The notes beneath the pieces are model-generated. The model was not told the origin of the DNA and did no database searches. It saw nothing but the letters and a program-made list of their open reading frames with translations. 64,000 nt of DNA from Alphaproteobacteria bacterium (GTDB lineage: Bacteria; Pseudomonadota; Alphaproteobacteria; Bin65), in the NCBI GenBank assembly GCA_022819985.1, contig JAJEGH010000013.1:124001-188000 (forward strand), in the 5' to 3' direction. Below are positions 46,183 through 54,571 of the stretch, piece after piece; the stretch's first letter is position 1, and each line of letters starts with the position of its first letter. The translations under genes and the position numbers were made by a program.

Positions 46183-47160
46183 ATGAAGACCCGCATCACC
46201 GAAATGCTCGGCATCGAGCATCCGATCGTCCAAGGCGGCATGCACTATGTCGGCTTCGCCGAATTGGCTGCGGCGGTCTCGAACGCCGGCGGCTTCGGCA
46301 TCATCACCGGCCTCACCCAGGAGACGCCGGAAGACCTTTCGAAGGAAATCGCCCGCTGCCGCGACATGACGGACAAGCCCTTCGGCGTGAACCTGACAAT
46401 CCTGCCCTCGTTCCGGGAAACGCCCTATGACGAATATATGGCGGCGATCGTCGAAGGCGGGATCAAAGTGGTCGAGACCGCCGGGCGCAACCCTCAGCCG
46501 TTCCTGCCGCAGCTCAAGGAAAACGGCATCAAGGTCATCCACAAATGCACCTCGGTGCGCCATTCGCTGAAGGCCGAGGCGATCGGCTGCGACGCGGTTT
46601 CGGTCGACGGTTTCGAGTGCGGCGGCCATCCGGGCGAAGACGATATCCCGAACATGATCCTGCTGCCGCGGGCGGCCGACGAGCTGACCATCCCGTTCGT
46701 CGCGTCCGGCGGCATGGCCGATGCGCGCAGCCTCGTCGCCGCGCTCGCGATGGGCGCGGACGGCATGAACATGGGCACCCGCTTCATCGCGACGAAGGAA
46801 GCGCCGGTCCACGACAAGGTAAAACAGGCCATTGTCGCGGCCACGGAGCTGGACACGCGGCTCATCATGCGGCCGCTGCGCAATACCGAACGGGTGCTGA
46901 CCAACGAAGCCGTCGAACGGCTGCTCGAGAAGGAGCGCAACCTCGGCGACAAAATCAGGATCGACGACATCATGGACGAGGTCATGGGCGTCTATCCGAA
47001 GGTCATGCTCAAGGGCGAGATGGACACCGGCGCCTGGAGCTGCGGGCTGGTCGCCGGACTGATCCACGACATCCCTACCTGCAAGGAGCTGATCGACGGC
47101 ATCATGGAAGAGGCCGAAGTCCTGATCCGGCAGCGGCTGGAGGGCCTGCTGGCGGCCTGA
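46183..47160 (+). CDS. Nitronate monooxygenase / NAD(P)H-dependent flavin oxidoreductase (NPD family)
   Basis: A 325-aa FMN-binding TIM barrel with the family start I-E-H-P-I-V-Q-G-G-M near residues 11-20, G-G-F-G-I-I-T-G near 38, C-D-A-V-S-V-D-G-F-E-C-G-G-H near 140, and A-S-G-G-M-A-D-A-R and G-A-D-G-M-N-M-G-T-R-F further on. Members oxidise alkyl nitronates or reduce enoyl or quinone substrates. The ATG at 46183 matches the family N-terminus. It reads away from tRNA-Glu. Confidence 0.88.
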   Translation: MKTRITEMLGIEHPIVQGGMHYVGFAELAAAVSNAGGFGIITGLTQETPEDLSKEIARCRDMTDKPFGVNLTILPSFRETPYDEYMAAIVEGGIKVVETAGRNPQPFLPQLKENGIKVIHKCTSVRHSLKAEAIGCDAVSVDGFECGGHPGEDDIPNMILLPRAADELTIPFVASGGMADARSLVAALAMGADGMNMGTRFIATKEAPVHDKVKQAIVAATELDTRLIMRPLRNTERVLTNEAVERLLEKERNLGDKIRIDDIMDEVMGVYPKVMLKGEMDTGAWSCGLVAGLIHDIPTCKELIDGIMEEAEVLIRQRLEGLLAA

Positions 47161-47283
47161 CCGGCGCCTGCGACGGCGGCGCGGCGCCATCTTGACCCAA
47201 ATCAATGCAGTCCGGGCCCGTCCCGGCGACCCTGTCCGCCTGACCGCCGCGCGAATACCCGCCGGCGCCGCCGGAGCAATGCG

Positions 47284-47976
47284 ATGTCGCAGGCCGCCCT
47301 CGATATCCTGAAACGGGAACACCGCGCCATCAGCGCCGTCCTGTTCTGCCTGAAGCACACGGTCGACGAGGCGCGCCGGGGCGCGATCGTGCCGCCGTTT
47401 GCGATGATCCACGCCGTGCTGGATTACCTGACCTCCTTCCCCAACCGGTTCCATCATCCCAAGGAGGATACCTACCTGTTTCCTGCCGTCCTCGAGCGCG
47501 CGCCGGACCTCCAACCGGTGATCGCCGAACTGCTCGCCCAGCACGAGGAAGGCGAGGAACGAGTCAGCGACCTGAAGGACCGGGTGGCAGAGCTGCAAAC
47601 GCTGTGGGACGGCCGCTGGCAGGGCGACGGCGCGGCGAAGTTCGAAGAATTTGCCGACGCGGTGAGCCGCTATGTCGAATTCGAGCGCGCGCACGGCCGC
47701 AAGGAAGGCGTCGAGGTCATGCCGCGGGCGCAGGAGGTGCTGACCGAAGAGGACTGGGCCCCGATCGAGGCCGCCTTCAGCGCCAACGACGACCCGATCT
47801 TCGGCGACGAGCCGCGCAGCCGCTTCGACGGCCTGTACAGCGAGATCGTCGCCCTGGCGCCCGCCCCGATGGGCTACGCCGAGCGCGAGAAGCCGGCGAA
47901 GGCGCCCGCGCCGGAAGCGGCATCGCCGCTGGAACGCGGCGCCCGCCAGAAGCTGCTGACGCTCAACTGGATTTGA
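47284..47976 (+). CDS. Hemerythrin-domain protein
   Basis: A 230-aa four-helix-bundle protein with iron-ligand-type residues: R-E-H-R-A-I-S near 12-18, F-H-H-P-K-E-D-T-Y-L-F near 60-70 and A-Q-H-E-E-G-E-E near 88-95. Bacterial members sense or store O2 or NO, or help with iron-sulfur repair. It has an Ala/Pro-rich C-terminus. Single gene. Confidence 0.88.
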   Translation: MSQAALDILKREHRAISAVLFCLKHTVDEARRGAIVPPFAMIHAVLDYLTSFPNRFHHPKEDTYLFPAVLERAPDLQPVIAELLAQHEEGEERVSDLKDRVAELQTLWDGRWQGDGAAKFEEFADAVSRYVEFERAHGRKEGVEVMPRAQEVLTEEDWAPIEAAFSANDDPIFGDEPRSRFDGLYSEIVALAPAPMGYAEREKPAKAPAPEAASPLERGARQKLLTLNWI

Positions 47977-48077
47977 CGCGCGAAAATCGCCTGTCGCCGA
48001 CTGTTTTCGGGTAACGTGCCGGTTCGACGCCCGACACGCGGTTGCGGCGGAAACGACACGTTCCTGGAGAGCGTCTT

Positions 48078-48365
48078 ATGGCCATGAAGAACCCGGTGCA
48101 TCCCGGCGCCCTCGTGCGGGAGGACTGCCTGAAGCCTTTGGGCCTGTCCGTCACCGAAGGTGCGAAGCGGCTCGGCGTCGGGCGTCAGACGCTCTCCAAT
48201 CTGGTCAACGAAAAGGCTGCAGTCTCGATCAAGATGGCCTACCGGCTCTCGAAAGCGTTCGGCTCGACGCCTGAGACCTGGCTCAGGATGCAGATGGTTT
48301 TCGATCTTTCCCGCTCGCGCGACCTGGAACGCAGGATCGAGGTCGAGCGGATTGCCGCGGCCTGA
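48078..48365 (+). CDS. higA: HigA-family antitoxin, without adjacent toxin gene
   Basis: A 95-aa helix-turn-helix protein with N-P-V-H-P-G-A-L-V-R-E near the start, T-E-G-A-K-R-L-G-V-G-R-Q-T-L-S-N-L-V (HTH) and S-T-P-E-T-W-L-R-M-Q, all typical of HigA. A HigB toxin gene normally lies just upstream; here the 101-bp gap after the hemerythrin gene codes for nothing similar. The ATG at 48078 is the family start. It could be an orphan regulator. Confidence 0.85.
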   Translation: MAMKNPVHPGALVREDCLKPLGLSVTEGAKRLGVGRQTLSNLVNEKAAVSIKMAYRLSKAFGSTPETWLRMQMVFDLSRSRDLERRIEVERIAAA

Positions 48366-48402
48366 TGCGCAATCGCGCTCCGGAAGCCGGACAACGAATA
48401 GC

Positions 48403-48489
48403 TGGTGCCCGCTGCGAGACTTGAACTCGCACTCGCTTTCGCGAAAGGGATTTTAAGTCCCTCGTGTCTACCGATTCCACCAAGCGGGC
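48403..48489 (-). tRNA. tRNA-Leu (anticodon TAA)
   Basis: Minus-strand class II tRNA: acceptor GCCCGCT/AGCGGGC, D-arm GGTGGAATCGGTAGACAC, anticodon loop CTTAAAA (TAA), long variable arm TTTCGCGAAAGCG, T-arm with GTTCAAG, and encoded CCA (48405-48403). Confidence 0.96.
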
Positions 48490-48646
48490 ACTTCCGCCGG
48501 GCGCCGGGCCGCCCCCTGCTCTGTCGCTGCCCCGTTGCGCTGCCGGCCCCGGATAGGTAAGGCCTGAGGCCGGCGATGCGCAAGCCGCCGGCGACCGGCC
48601 GGCCGACGCCGCGCCGGACCCGTTTTGCCAACCGCCCCGGCGACCG

Positions 48647-48886
48647 ATGGAAGACCGCGACAGCAACGCCGCCCCCGCCCGGCCCTGGTGGCGGCAGAAG
48701 GAGCCGGTCCACCGCATCGGCTACATCCTCTCGGCGGTCTGGATGGCCGGGATCGTGATCGCCACGAACGGCGACACCGGCCATTTCCTGTTCAATTTCA
48801 TCTTCACCGTGCCGCTCGCCGGCTGGGTTATCGGCCTCGTCGCCGCCGCCCTGCTGCGGCGCGCGGAACGGAACCGCGATCGGTAG
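48647..48886 (+). CDS. Small two-helix membrane protein, unknown function
   Basis: A 79-aa protein with two hydrophobic segments (I-G-Y-I-L-S-A-V-W-M-A-G-I-V-I-A and F-I-F-T-V-P-L-A-G-W-V-I-G-L-V-A-A-A-L-L) and charged ends. No family recognised. It is plausible as a real gene because of the clean membrane topology; no strong ribosome binding site. Confidence 0.5.
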   Translation: MEDRDSNAAPARPWWRQKEPVHRIGYILSAVWMAGIVIATNGDTGHFLFNFIFTVPLAGWVIGLVAAALLRRAERNRDR

Positions 48887-48926
48887 GACGTATCCGATTT
48901 CGATCGAACCTATTACGAGGGGGCGT

Positions 48927-49038
48927 CCCTCGATACGGCGCTGACGCGCCTACTCGGGATGAGGATGCAGGGGATTTTCTTCGACCTCAATAATACTCAC
49001 CCTCACCCTGAGTAGCCCCGAAGGGGCGTATCGAAGGG
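48927..49038. repeat. Two facing copies of a ~38-bp repeat
   Basis: Copy 1 (48927-48964, read on the minus strand) begins CCTCATCCCGAGTAG and ends near GTATCGAGGG. Copy 2 (49001-49038, plus strand) begins CCTCACCCTGAGTAG and ends near GTATCGAAGGG. Copy 2 contains a GCCCC-GAA-GGGGC hairpin. They lie between two convergent genes and look like dispersed intergenic repeats. Confidence 0.7.
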
Positions 49039-49076
49039 CGCGCATTGGCACCATGCGCCGCCCTTCCCCGCCGGCC

Positions 49077-49838
49077 TCAATCGTCTTCGGGCACCGGCAC
49101 GCCGCCTAGGCCGGTCACCATGTCCTCCACCGCGGCGTAAGCGGCGTCGAGCGCCGCGCCGTCGGTGCCGCGCAGCACCAGGCTGGTGCCGAATTTCCCC
49201 TCCCGGTAGAAGGGATAGCTGCCGATGTCGATATCCGGCCAGCGCGCCTGGATGTCCCCCAGGCCGCCGGCGACTGCGCCTTCCGGGAGATGGCAGCCCA
49301 GCGCCCGCGACCTGACCGGCGCGCCGCCGATCAGCCGGTTCTGCAGCGTATCCGCCATCGCCCGCATGATCGACGGCACGCCGGCCAGCACGAACACGTT
49401 GTCCATCTGGAAGCCCGGCGCGACGGAGACGGAATTCTCGATCGGCACGGCGCCGTCCGGGATGAAGCACATCTTCTGGCGCGACTCGTTGAATTCCTCC
49501 GGGGTCTCGTAGCGCGCCGCCATCAGCGCGAAGCTCTTGGGGTCCTTGACCAGCCCGACGCCGAACGCCTTCGCCACGCTGGCCGCCGTGATGTCGTCGT
49601 GGGTCGGCCCGATGCCGCCGGTGGTGAAGACGTAGTCGAAGGCCCGCCGGCACCGGTTCACCGTCTCGACGATGGTCCGCTCGACATCGGGGATGACCCG
49701 CGCCTCGCGCAGCCGGATGCCCCAGCCGTTCAGCCGCCCGGCCAGATACTGGAGATTGGCGTCGCGCGTCCGCCCGGACAGGATCTCGTTGCCGATGACG
49801 ATCAGGCAGGCGGTGTATTCGGTCCTGGTGCCGGTCAT
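49077..49838 (-). CDS. CinA-like competence/damage-inducible family protein (MoaB/Mog domain only)
   Basis: A 253-aa protein with a molybdopterin-binding (MoaB/Mog) domain: I-V-I-G-N-E-I-L-S-G near 12-21 and T-T-G-G-I-G-P-T-H-D-D-I near 73-84. It matches the N-terminal half of CinA; the nicotinamide-nucleotide amidase half is absent. The precise role is uncertain; such stand-alone domains may be FAD or ADP-ribose pyrophosphatases. The ATG at 49838 is chosen for fit to the family start. Divergent from sfsA. Confidence 0.85.
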   Translation of the reverse strand: MTGTRTEYTACLIVIGNEILSGRTRDANLQYLAGRLNGWGIRLREARVIPDVERTIVETVNRCRRAFDYVFTTGGIGPTHDDITAASVAKAFGVGLVKDPKSFALMAARYETPEEFNESRQKMCFIPDGAVPIENSVSVAPGFQMDNVFVLAGVPSIMRAMADTLQNRLIGGAPVRSRALGCHLPEGAVAGGLGDIQARWPDIDIGSYPFYREGKFGTSLVLRGTDGAALDAAYAAVEDMVTGLGGVPVPEDD

Positions 49839-49965
49839 GGGAGTCCGATGGAAGCGCCGTCGTTTGCGCGGCGGAGCATAGCGCCTCAACCGCGCCCTGC
49901 AACGGCGAAGCCCTGAAACCGGTCCCGTCTTGCCGCCGGGCGGCAGCCGCCATAAACCGGACGCC

Positions 49966-50682
49966 ATGCTGTTCCCCGCCCCCCTCCGCCGCGGTGCGCT
50001 CGTCCGGCGCTACAAGCGGTTCCTGGCCGACGTCGATCTCGAGTCCGGCGGGCGGGTCGTCGCCCATTGCCCCAATCCCGGCTCGATGGCCGGGCTGGCG
50101 GAACCGGGCGCCGAGGTCTGGCTGTCGCCCGCCGCCGGCCCGAAGCGCAAGCTGCAATGGACCTGGGAGCTGGTGCGCGACGCCGCCACCGGCGCCCCGG
50201 TCGGCATCAACACCGGGCGGGCTAACGCGATCGTCGAGGAAGCCCTGCGCGCCGGCCGGGTCGATCCCGCTTTCGCCGGCGCGGCGATCCGGCGCGAGGT
50301 CCGCTACGGCGGCGGCTCCCGGGTCGATTTCCTGCTGACGCCGGAGTCCGGGCCGCCGTGGCATCTCGAGGTCAAGAGCGTCGCCCTGCGCCGGTCGCCG
50401 GCGCCGCCCCACACCGGCGAATTCCCCGACGCCGTGACGGCGCGCGGCGCCCGGCACCTGCGCGAACTGGCGGCCGTCTGCGGGGCCGGCGGCCGGGCGG
50501 TGCTGCTCTACCTGGTGCAGCGGGCGGATTGCGCCGCCGTGCGCATCGCGGCGGATATCGACCCGGCCTATGCGGAGGCGGCCGCGGCGGCGCGCACCGC
50601 CGGCGTCGAATTCCGCGCCCTCGGCTGCCGCGTTTCGGCCGAAGAGATCGCCGCCGCCGGCCCGTTGCCGGTCGAGCTTTGA
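49966..50682 (+). CDS. sfsA: Sugar fermentation stimulation protein homologue
   Basis: A 238-aa protein with the SfsA pattern: R-R-Y-K-R-F-L-A-D-V near 14-23, C-P-N-P-G-S-M near 35-41, and a nuclease-like core R-V-D-F-L-L...E-V-K-S-V near 115-135, then F-P-D-A-V-T-A-R-G. The ATG at 49966 gives the usual N-terminus. map follows 63 bp later. Confidence 0.92.
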   Translation: MLFPAPLRRGALVRRYKRFLADVDLESGGRVVAHCPNPGSMAGLAEPGAEVWLSPAAGPKRKLQWTWELVRDAATGAPVGINTGRANAIVEEALRAGRVDPAFAGAAIRREVRYGGGSRVDFLLTPESGPPWHLEVKSVALRRSPAPPHTGEFPDAVTARGARHLRELAAVCGAGGRAVLLYLVQRADCAAVRIAADIDPAYAEAAAAARTAGVEFRALGCRVSAEEIAAAGPLPVEL

Positions 50683-50745
50683 GGGTCCTTGCCGGTCGGG
50701 TTTCGACGGTCTAGGTATCGGCAGCGCAACCGCATTTCCGGCGCC

Positions 50746-51588
50746 ATGAGAACAGAGGCCCTCTACGACAGGTCGGGCGGCTCCCGCACCCTGGTCAAGC
50801 TGCACGACGCCGCCGATTTCGACGGCATGCGCCGGGCCGGCCGGCTGGCGGCGGAAACCCTCGATTTCATCACGCCCTATGTCGAACCGGGCGTCTCGAC
50901 CGGCGAGCTCGACCGGCTGTGCCACGACTTTATCCGCGACCATGGCGCCGTCCCCGCCCCGCTCGGCTACCGCGGCTTCCCGAAGTCCATCTGCACCTCG
51001 GTCAACCACGTCGTCTGCCACGGCATCCCGGACGAGCGCAAAATCCTCAAGAACGGCGATGCGCTCAATATCGACGTGACGGCGATCCTCGACGGCTGGC
51101 ACGGCGACACCAGCCGCATGTTCCCGGTCGGCCGGGTCGGCGTGAAGGTGCAGCGGCTGATCGACGTGACCTGGGCGGCGATGATGGAAGGGATCGCCGC
51201 CGTCCGCCCCGGCGCAACCCTCGGCGATATCGGCGCGGCCATCCAGGACTATGCCGAAGGCGAGGGATTTTCGGTCGTGCGCGACTTCTGCGGCCACGGC
51301 CTCGGCACGGTGTTCCACGACGCGCCGAGCGTCCTGCACTACGGCGAACCCGGCGCCGGTGTGGTGTTGCAGGAAGGCATGTTCTTCACCATCGAGCCGA
51401 TGATCAACGCCGGCGGCCCGGCGACGAAGATCCTCCAGGACGGCTGGACCGCCGTGACCCGCGACCGCAAGCTTTCGGCCCAGTTCGAACATTCGATGGG
51501 CGTGACGGCGGACGGCTGCGAGGTTTTCACCGGCTCGCCGCGCGGCTGGCAGAAGCCGCCCTACGAAACGGTCGACCGCGCCGCCTGA
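50746..51588 (+). CDS. map: Methionine aminopeptidase, type I
   Basis: A 280-aa metalloprotease removing N-terminal Met from nascent proteins. Metal ligands are visible: the two Asp in N-I-D-V...H-G-D-T, His in C-G-H-G-L-G, Glu in T-I-E-P-M and Glu in Q-F-E-H-S-M. The ATG at 50746 fits the family length. The 3' end touches an IS remnant on the opposite strand, but the usual C-terminal motif is present. Confidence 0.95.
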   Translation: MRTEALYDRSGGSRTLVKLHDAADFDGMRRAGRLAAETLDFITPYVEPGVSTGELDRLCHDFIRDHGAVPAPLGYRGFPKSICTSVNHVVCHGIPDERKILKNGDALNIDVTAILDGWHGDTSRMFPVGRVGVKVQRLIDVTWAAMMEGIAAVRPGATLGDIGAAIQDYAEGEGFSVVRDFCGHGLGTVFHDAPSVLHYGEPGAGVVLQEGMFFTIEPMINAGGPATKILQDGWTAVTRDRKLSAQFEHSMGVTADGCEVFTGSPRGWQKPPYETVDRAA

Positions 51589-51755
51589 CCGGCGGCGATC
51601 GCTTCGAGGGTCGCCCTGAGCCAGTCGTGGGGGTTAACGCCGTTCAGTTTCGCCGTCTCGATCAGCGAAGCGATCCGTCCCCCGACGCCGCAGGCCTCGT
51701 CGATCAGCGCCGAGGCGACGGCCCGGCGGGCGTCGTCGAGGGCGGCCTCGTACAA
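51585..51755 (-). pseudogene. IS66-type transposase remnant
   Basis: The minus frame reads G-G-R-I-A-S-L-I-E-T-A-K-L-N-G-V-N-P and then W-L-R-A-T-L-E-A-I-A (51585-51677). This closely resembles the IS66 transposase C-terminal pattern L-I-x-T-A-K-L-N-G-I-D-P-x-x-W-L. The preceding residues do not fit the family, and the usual L-L-P-W end is missing. It abuts the map stop codon. Confidence 0.65.
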
Positions 51756-52347
51756 CGACGCGAGGATGCGCTCGAAAGCATCGTCCGGGTTTATTCAGTC
51801 TCGTTCCCCCATGTCTCGGCAGGGGCGCGTCCGAAGGGGATGCGCTTCAGGAGTCAGGTGGGAATGCAGCAGCCGGGAGCCAGTTGGATTTTGCAATGGC
51901 GGCCATTGGAAACCTTTATCCAACACCGCAAGCGGCCGCCGGCCCGTCCGGACCGCGTCCTCCCCTTCCCCTCGATAGCGGCCCGGTGCGGGAAGTGAAA
52001 ATGCCTGTCAGCGCGGGATTCATACCCGGAAGGCATGGGGCGGAAACGCGGCAGCCCGCGGACAGGAGCAATCCGCAATCCGTCGAGAAGCCCGATGGAC
52101 CCGGAAATTCGTCGGGCCATCGCGATCCCGCGCGAGACCGGCCGCGGCGACCGCGCCGGCTTTGGGGCCGGGACACCAAGTGGCGACCGTCCTGCGCCCC
52201 CATAGGGGCGCGCCCATCCCGGCGGCATCGCGATGTGCCATGTTGGCGGTGTCGTAAACGCCAAGAAAGAAAAGGGGGCGTCCATGCAACAGGCTAGCAT
52301 GGTCGGGATTTCGATTTCGAAATCGATCATGGGGTTCTCGCCGTGCG
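51756..52347 (+). mobile_element. Degraded insertion-sequence region, possible IS110 5' end
   Basis: 592 bp with no intact gene. Near its right end an ATG at 52284, after AAAAGGGGG, starts M-Q-Q-A-S-M-V-G-I-S-I-S-K-S-I-M, resembling the IS110-type transposase start (V-G-I-D-I-S-K) with the catalytic Asp changed to Ser. The similarity stops after ~20 codons, near the stop of the M20 gene. A perfect 16-bp palindrome, TCGATTTCGAAATCGA, lies at 52311-52326. The rest shows no recognisable features. Confidence 0.4.
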
Positions 52348-53565
52348 TCAGGCAACTTCGCAGATCTCGAGGATCGCCAGCAGGTAAATTCGAATCATAT
52401 CCAGGTAGTCCTTCACGTCCACGCGTTCATCCGGCATGGTGTTGTACCGACCGCCGGGACCACAGACGATGCCTTCCATGCCGGCTCTATGCAGCAGATG
52501 TGCGGCGTCGGTGCCGTAGAAACAGTAGGGCTTGATCGGTCCTACAGGCAGGTCCTTGCCGACGACCTTGCGATGGGCCCGCGCCACTGCCCGCACCACC
52601 GGTGCCTGGCGTGAGACCTCGAACGGCAGCATGCGCGGATGGGCACCTTCGGCCTCTTTGCTCAGCTCCGCGCGCAGACCCGGGAAACGCGTTTCCAGGC
52701 GGTCGAGTTCCGCCCGCAGGTCGGCCATGACGCTGTCCTCGCTCTGGCTCGGCGCGTAGCGCGCGGTGCCGACCAGGCGCGCGTAGTCGGCCAACTGCGG
52801 CGGTCGCCAATCGTGGAAGTCCTTGGTCAGGGAGCCGCGCAGCACGCCCACCTGGCTGCGGTTGACGGAGGCATGGTCGGCGTTCGCGGCGCCCGAAAAG
52901 GTCATGTCGTCAAGAGCCGGCACCAACTCGCAGGCTGCGCGCAGGGCATCGACTCCGTCTTCGCGCTTGGAAACGTGACGGGTAATTCCGTGCAGCTCGA
53001 TGACGTAGTTGAAGGCGCCGGCGTGCAGGGTCAGGCCGTGCAGGTCGGTCGGTTCCATGTTGATGAAACAGTCAGCGCGCACGCCTTTCTCAATGGCCTT
53101 GACCGTACCGACACCGCCCTGCAGTTCGCCGACCACATACTCCAGGATCACGTCGCCCTTCAGGCGCAGCCCGGCGCCGATGATCGTCTTCAAGGCCATG
53201 TAGGCGGCGGCATCCCCGGCCTTCATATTGGAGACCCCGATGCCGTAGATGAAGGTATCGTCATACTGGCCGCCCCAGGGATCGACGGTCCAGTCATCGG
53301 TCGCCGGGTTAGTGTCCAGATGGCCGTTAAACATCAGGCTGCGCCCGCCGCCTTGCCCCGGCAGCGTCCCGATTGCGTTGACCCGATCCCGCTCGACCGG
53401 CATCAGCATTGTATGGAGGCCCAGATCGCCCATCGCCGCCGCCATATGCCGGGCAAGGTCGCTCTCTCCCGGCGTGGCGCTGTAACTCTTGAATCGCAGC
53501 ATGCCGGCAAGGAACTCCAGGGCCTCGGATATATCTATCCGCCCCAGGACAGCATCGACATCCAT
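52348..53565 (-). CDS. M20-family (ArgE/DapE-like) protein with one metal site lost
   Basis: A 405-aa protein of clear M20 fold: H82-x-D84 (G-H-L-D-T-N-P), Y-G-I-G-V-S-N113-M-K, V-V-G-E147-L148-Q-G-G-V-G-T, E171, and a C-terminal G-P-G-G-R-Y-N-T-M-P-D-E-R-V. Against the family pattern the bridging Asp is N113, the metal-binding Glu is L148, and the His of H-x-P-x-E is Thr. These three are the ligands of one zinc, so at most a one-metal site (H82, E171) remains. E147, the general base position, is kept. It is divergent from the IclR regulator gene and probably regulated by it. Confidence 0.82.
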   Translation of the reverse strand: MDVDAVLGRIDISEALEFLAGMLRFKSYSATPGESDLARHMAAAMGDLGLHTMLMPVERDRVNAIGTLPGQGGGRSLMFNGHLDTNPATDDWTVDPWGGQYDDTFIYGIGVSNMKAGDAAAYMALKTIIGAGLRLKGDVILEYVVGELQGGVGTVKAIEKGVRADCFINMEPTDLHGLTLHAGAFNYVIELHGITRHVSKREDGVDALRAACELVPALDDMTFSGAANADHASVNRSQVGVLRGSLTKDFHDWRPPQLADYARLVGTARYAPSQSEDSVMADLRAELDRLETRFPGLRAELSKEAEGAHPRMLPFEVSRQAPVVRAVARAHRKVVGKDLPVGPIKPYCFYGTDAAHLLHRAGMEGIVCGPGGRYNTMPDERVDVKDYLDMIRIYLLAILEICEVA

Positions 53566-53601
53566 AGCGTCCTCCGCGACTCGACCCCGATCCTGGCAGT
53601 A

Positions 53602-53629
53602 TTGACTAAGTAATTTACCAGTGTATCAT
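53602..53629 (+). promoter_or_regulatory. Candidate promoter of the IclR regulator gene
   Basis: TTGACT (53602-53607; 5 of 6) and TATCAT (53624-53629; 5 of 6) with a 16-bp spacer. Transcription would start near 53636, which supports the ATG at 53661 as start codon over the GTG at 53640. It is in the divergent region shared with the M20 gene, the likely IclR operator region. Confidence 0.5.
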
Positions 53630-53660
53630 ATAAAAGGACGTGTCCCATTATTTGGAACAA

Positions 53661-54482
53661 ATGAGCGCACTGACCACGGCCATCGACATCCTCCATTGCT
53701 TCTCGCCGGAGACACCGGAGCTGCGGGTGTCGGAGGTGGCGCGGCGCTTGTCCGTTCCGAAAAGCACCGTTTCCCGCCTTCTGAAGAAAATGTTGCACCA
53801 AGGCCTGGTTGAACAGGACGCGAAAAACCGGCGCTACCGGCCGGGTCCGCTGGCGTTCCGCTTGGGCACCCTCTATCAGGCGCATCTGCAGATCCTCGAC
53901 TTGGCCGACGCCGCTGTGGAGGTGTTGGTCGAGGAGTTCGGCCTGACCGGCTATGTCGGCATTCTCGACGGCACGGACGTCGTCGTCCTCCGAGCCCGCC
54001 AGGGCAGTTATCCGGTCCGGTTCGTGGTCGATCCCGGATATCGCGGTCCGGCGTTCGCGACGGCGATCGGCAAGGCGCTGCTAGCCAGGCTTGACGACGA
54101 CATGCTGTGTGCCCTGCTGCCGCCGGTGCTGACCTATGATGCGACCGACCTTTCGCTCGCCCGCGAGGATCTGCTTCTGGATCTGGAGGAAACCCGCGAG
54201 CAGGGTTGGACCGAATCCATCGAACGAATCGTTTTCGGCTTCGGCGCCGTCGGCGCCGCCGTGGGTACGGCGGACGGCCAGCAGGCCGTTGCGTTCTGCC
54301 TGTCCTATCCGACCAAGGCGGAGTTCGAGGAACAGCGCGACCGCATGGTCGAGCGCATCGTGCAATGCGCCGACAGCATCGGTCGCCGTTGCGGAGACCC
54401 TTACTGGTCTACGCAGCGGCGGGTGGAACCGGGTATCCGAAGCGCGGCGCGCGAAGCCGAGGGGGGTGCCGTCGCGGTCTAA
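53661..54482 (+). CDS. IclR-family transcriptional regulator
   Basis: About 273 aa. The N-terminal winged helix-turn-helix shows L-R-V-S-E-V-A-R-R-L-S-V-P-K-S-T-V-S-R-L-L; the C-terminal effector-binding domain includes Y-R-G-P-A-F-A-T-A-I-G-K-A-L-L-A and F-G-A-V-G-A-A-V. An upstream GTG at 53640 in the same frame is possible. It probably controls both the M20 gene and the downstream ABC/deacylase operon in response to the imported compound (inference). Confidence 0.88.
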   Translation: MSALTTAIDILHCFSPETPELRVSEVARRLSVPKSTVSRLLKKMLHQGLVEQDAKNRRYRPGPLAFRLGTLYQAHLQILDLADAAVEVLVEEFGLTGYVGILDGTDVVVLRARQGSYPVRFVVDPGYRGPAFATAIGKALLARLDDDMLCALLPPVLTYDATDLSLAREDLLLDLEETREQGWTESIERIVFGFGAVGAAVGTADGQQAVAFCLSYPTKAEFEEQRDRMVERIVQCADSIGRRCGDPYWSTQRRVEPGIRSAAREAEGGAVAV

Positions 54483-54571
54483 TGGCCTTCATGACCCGGT
54501 TGTAGGATCGGCAACACAAGACGACAATCGCCGCCAAGGCGATGGGAATCTGGTAACAAGGAGTGACCGAA

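Noticed and set aside
51854-52330. 158-aa minus-strand open frame in the IS-remnant region
   Set aside because: No ribosome binding site, low-complexity Arg/Pro/Gly composition and no recognisable motif. It is probably non-coding.
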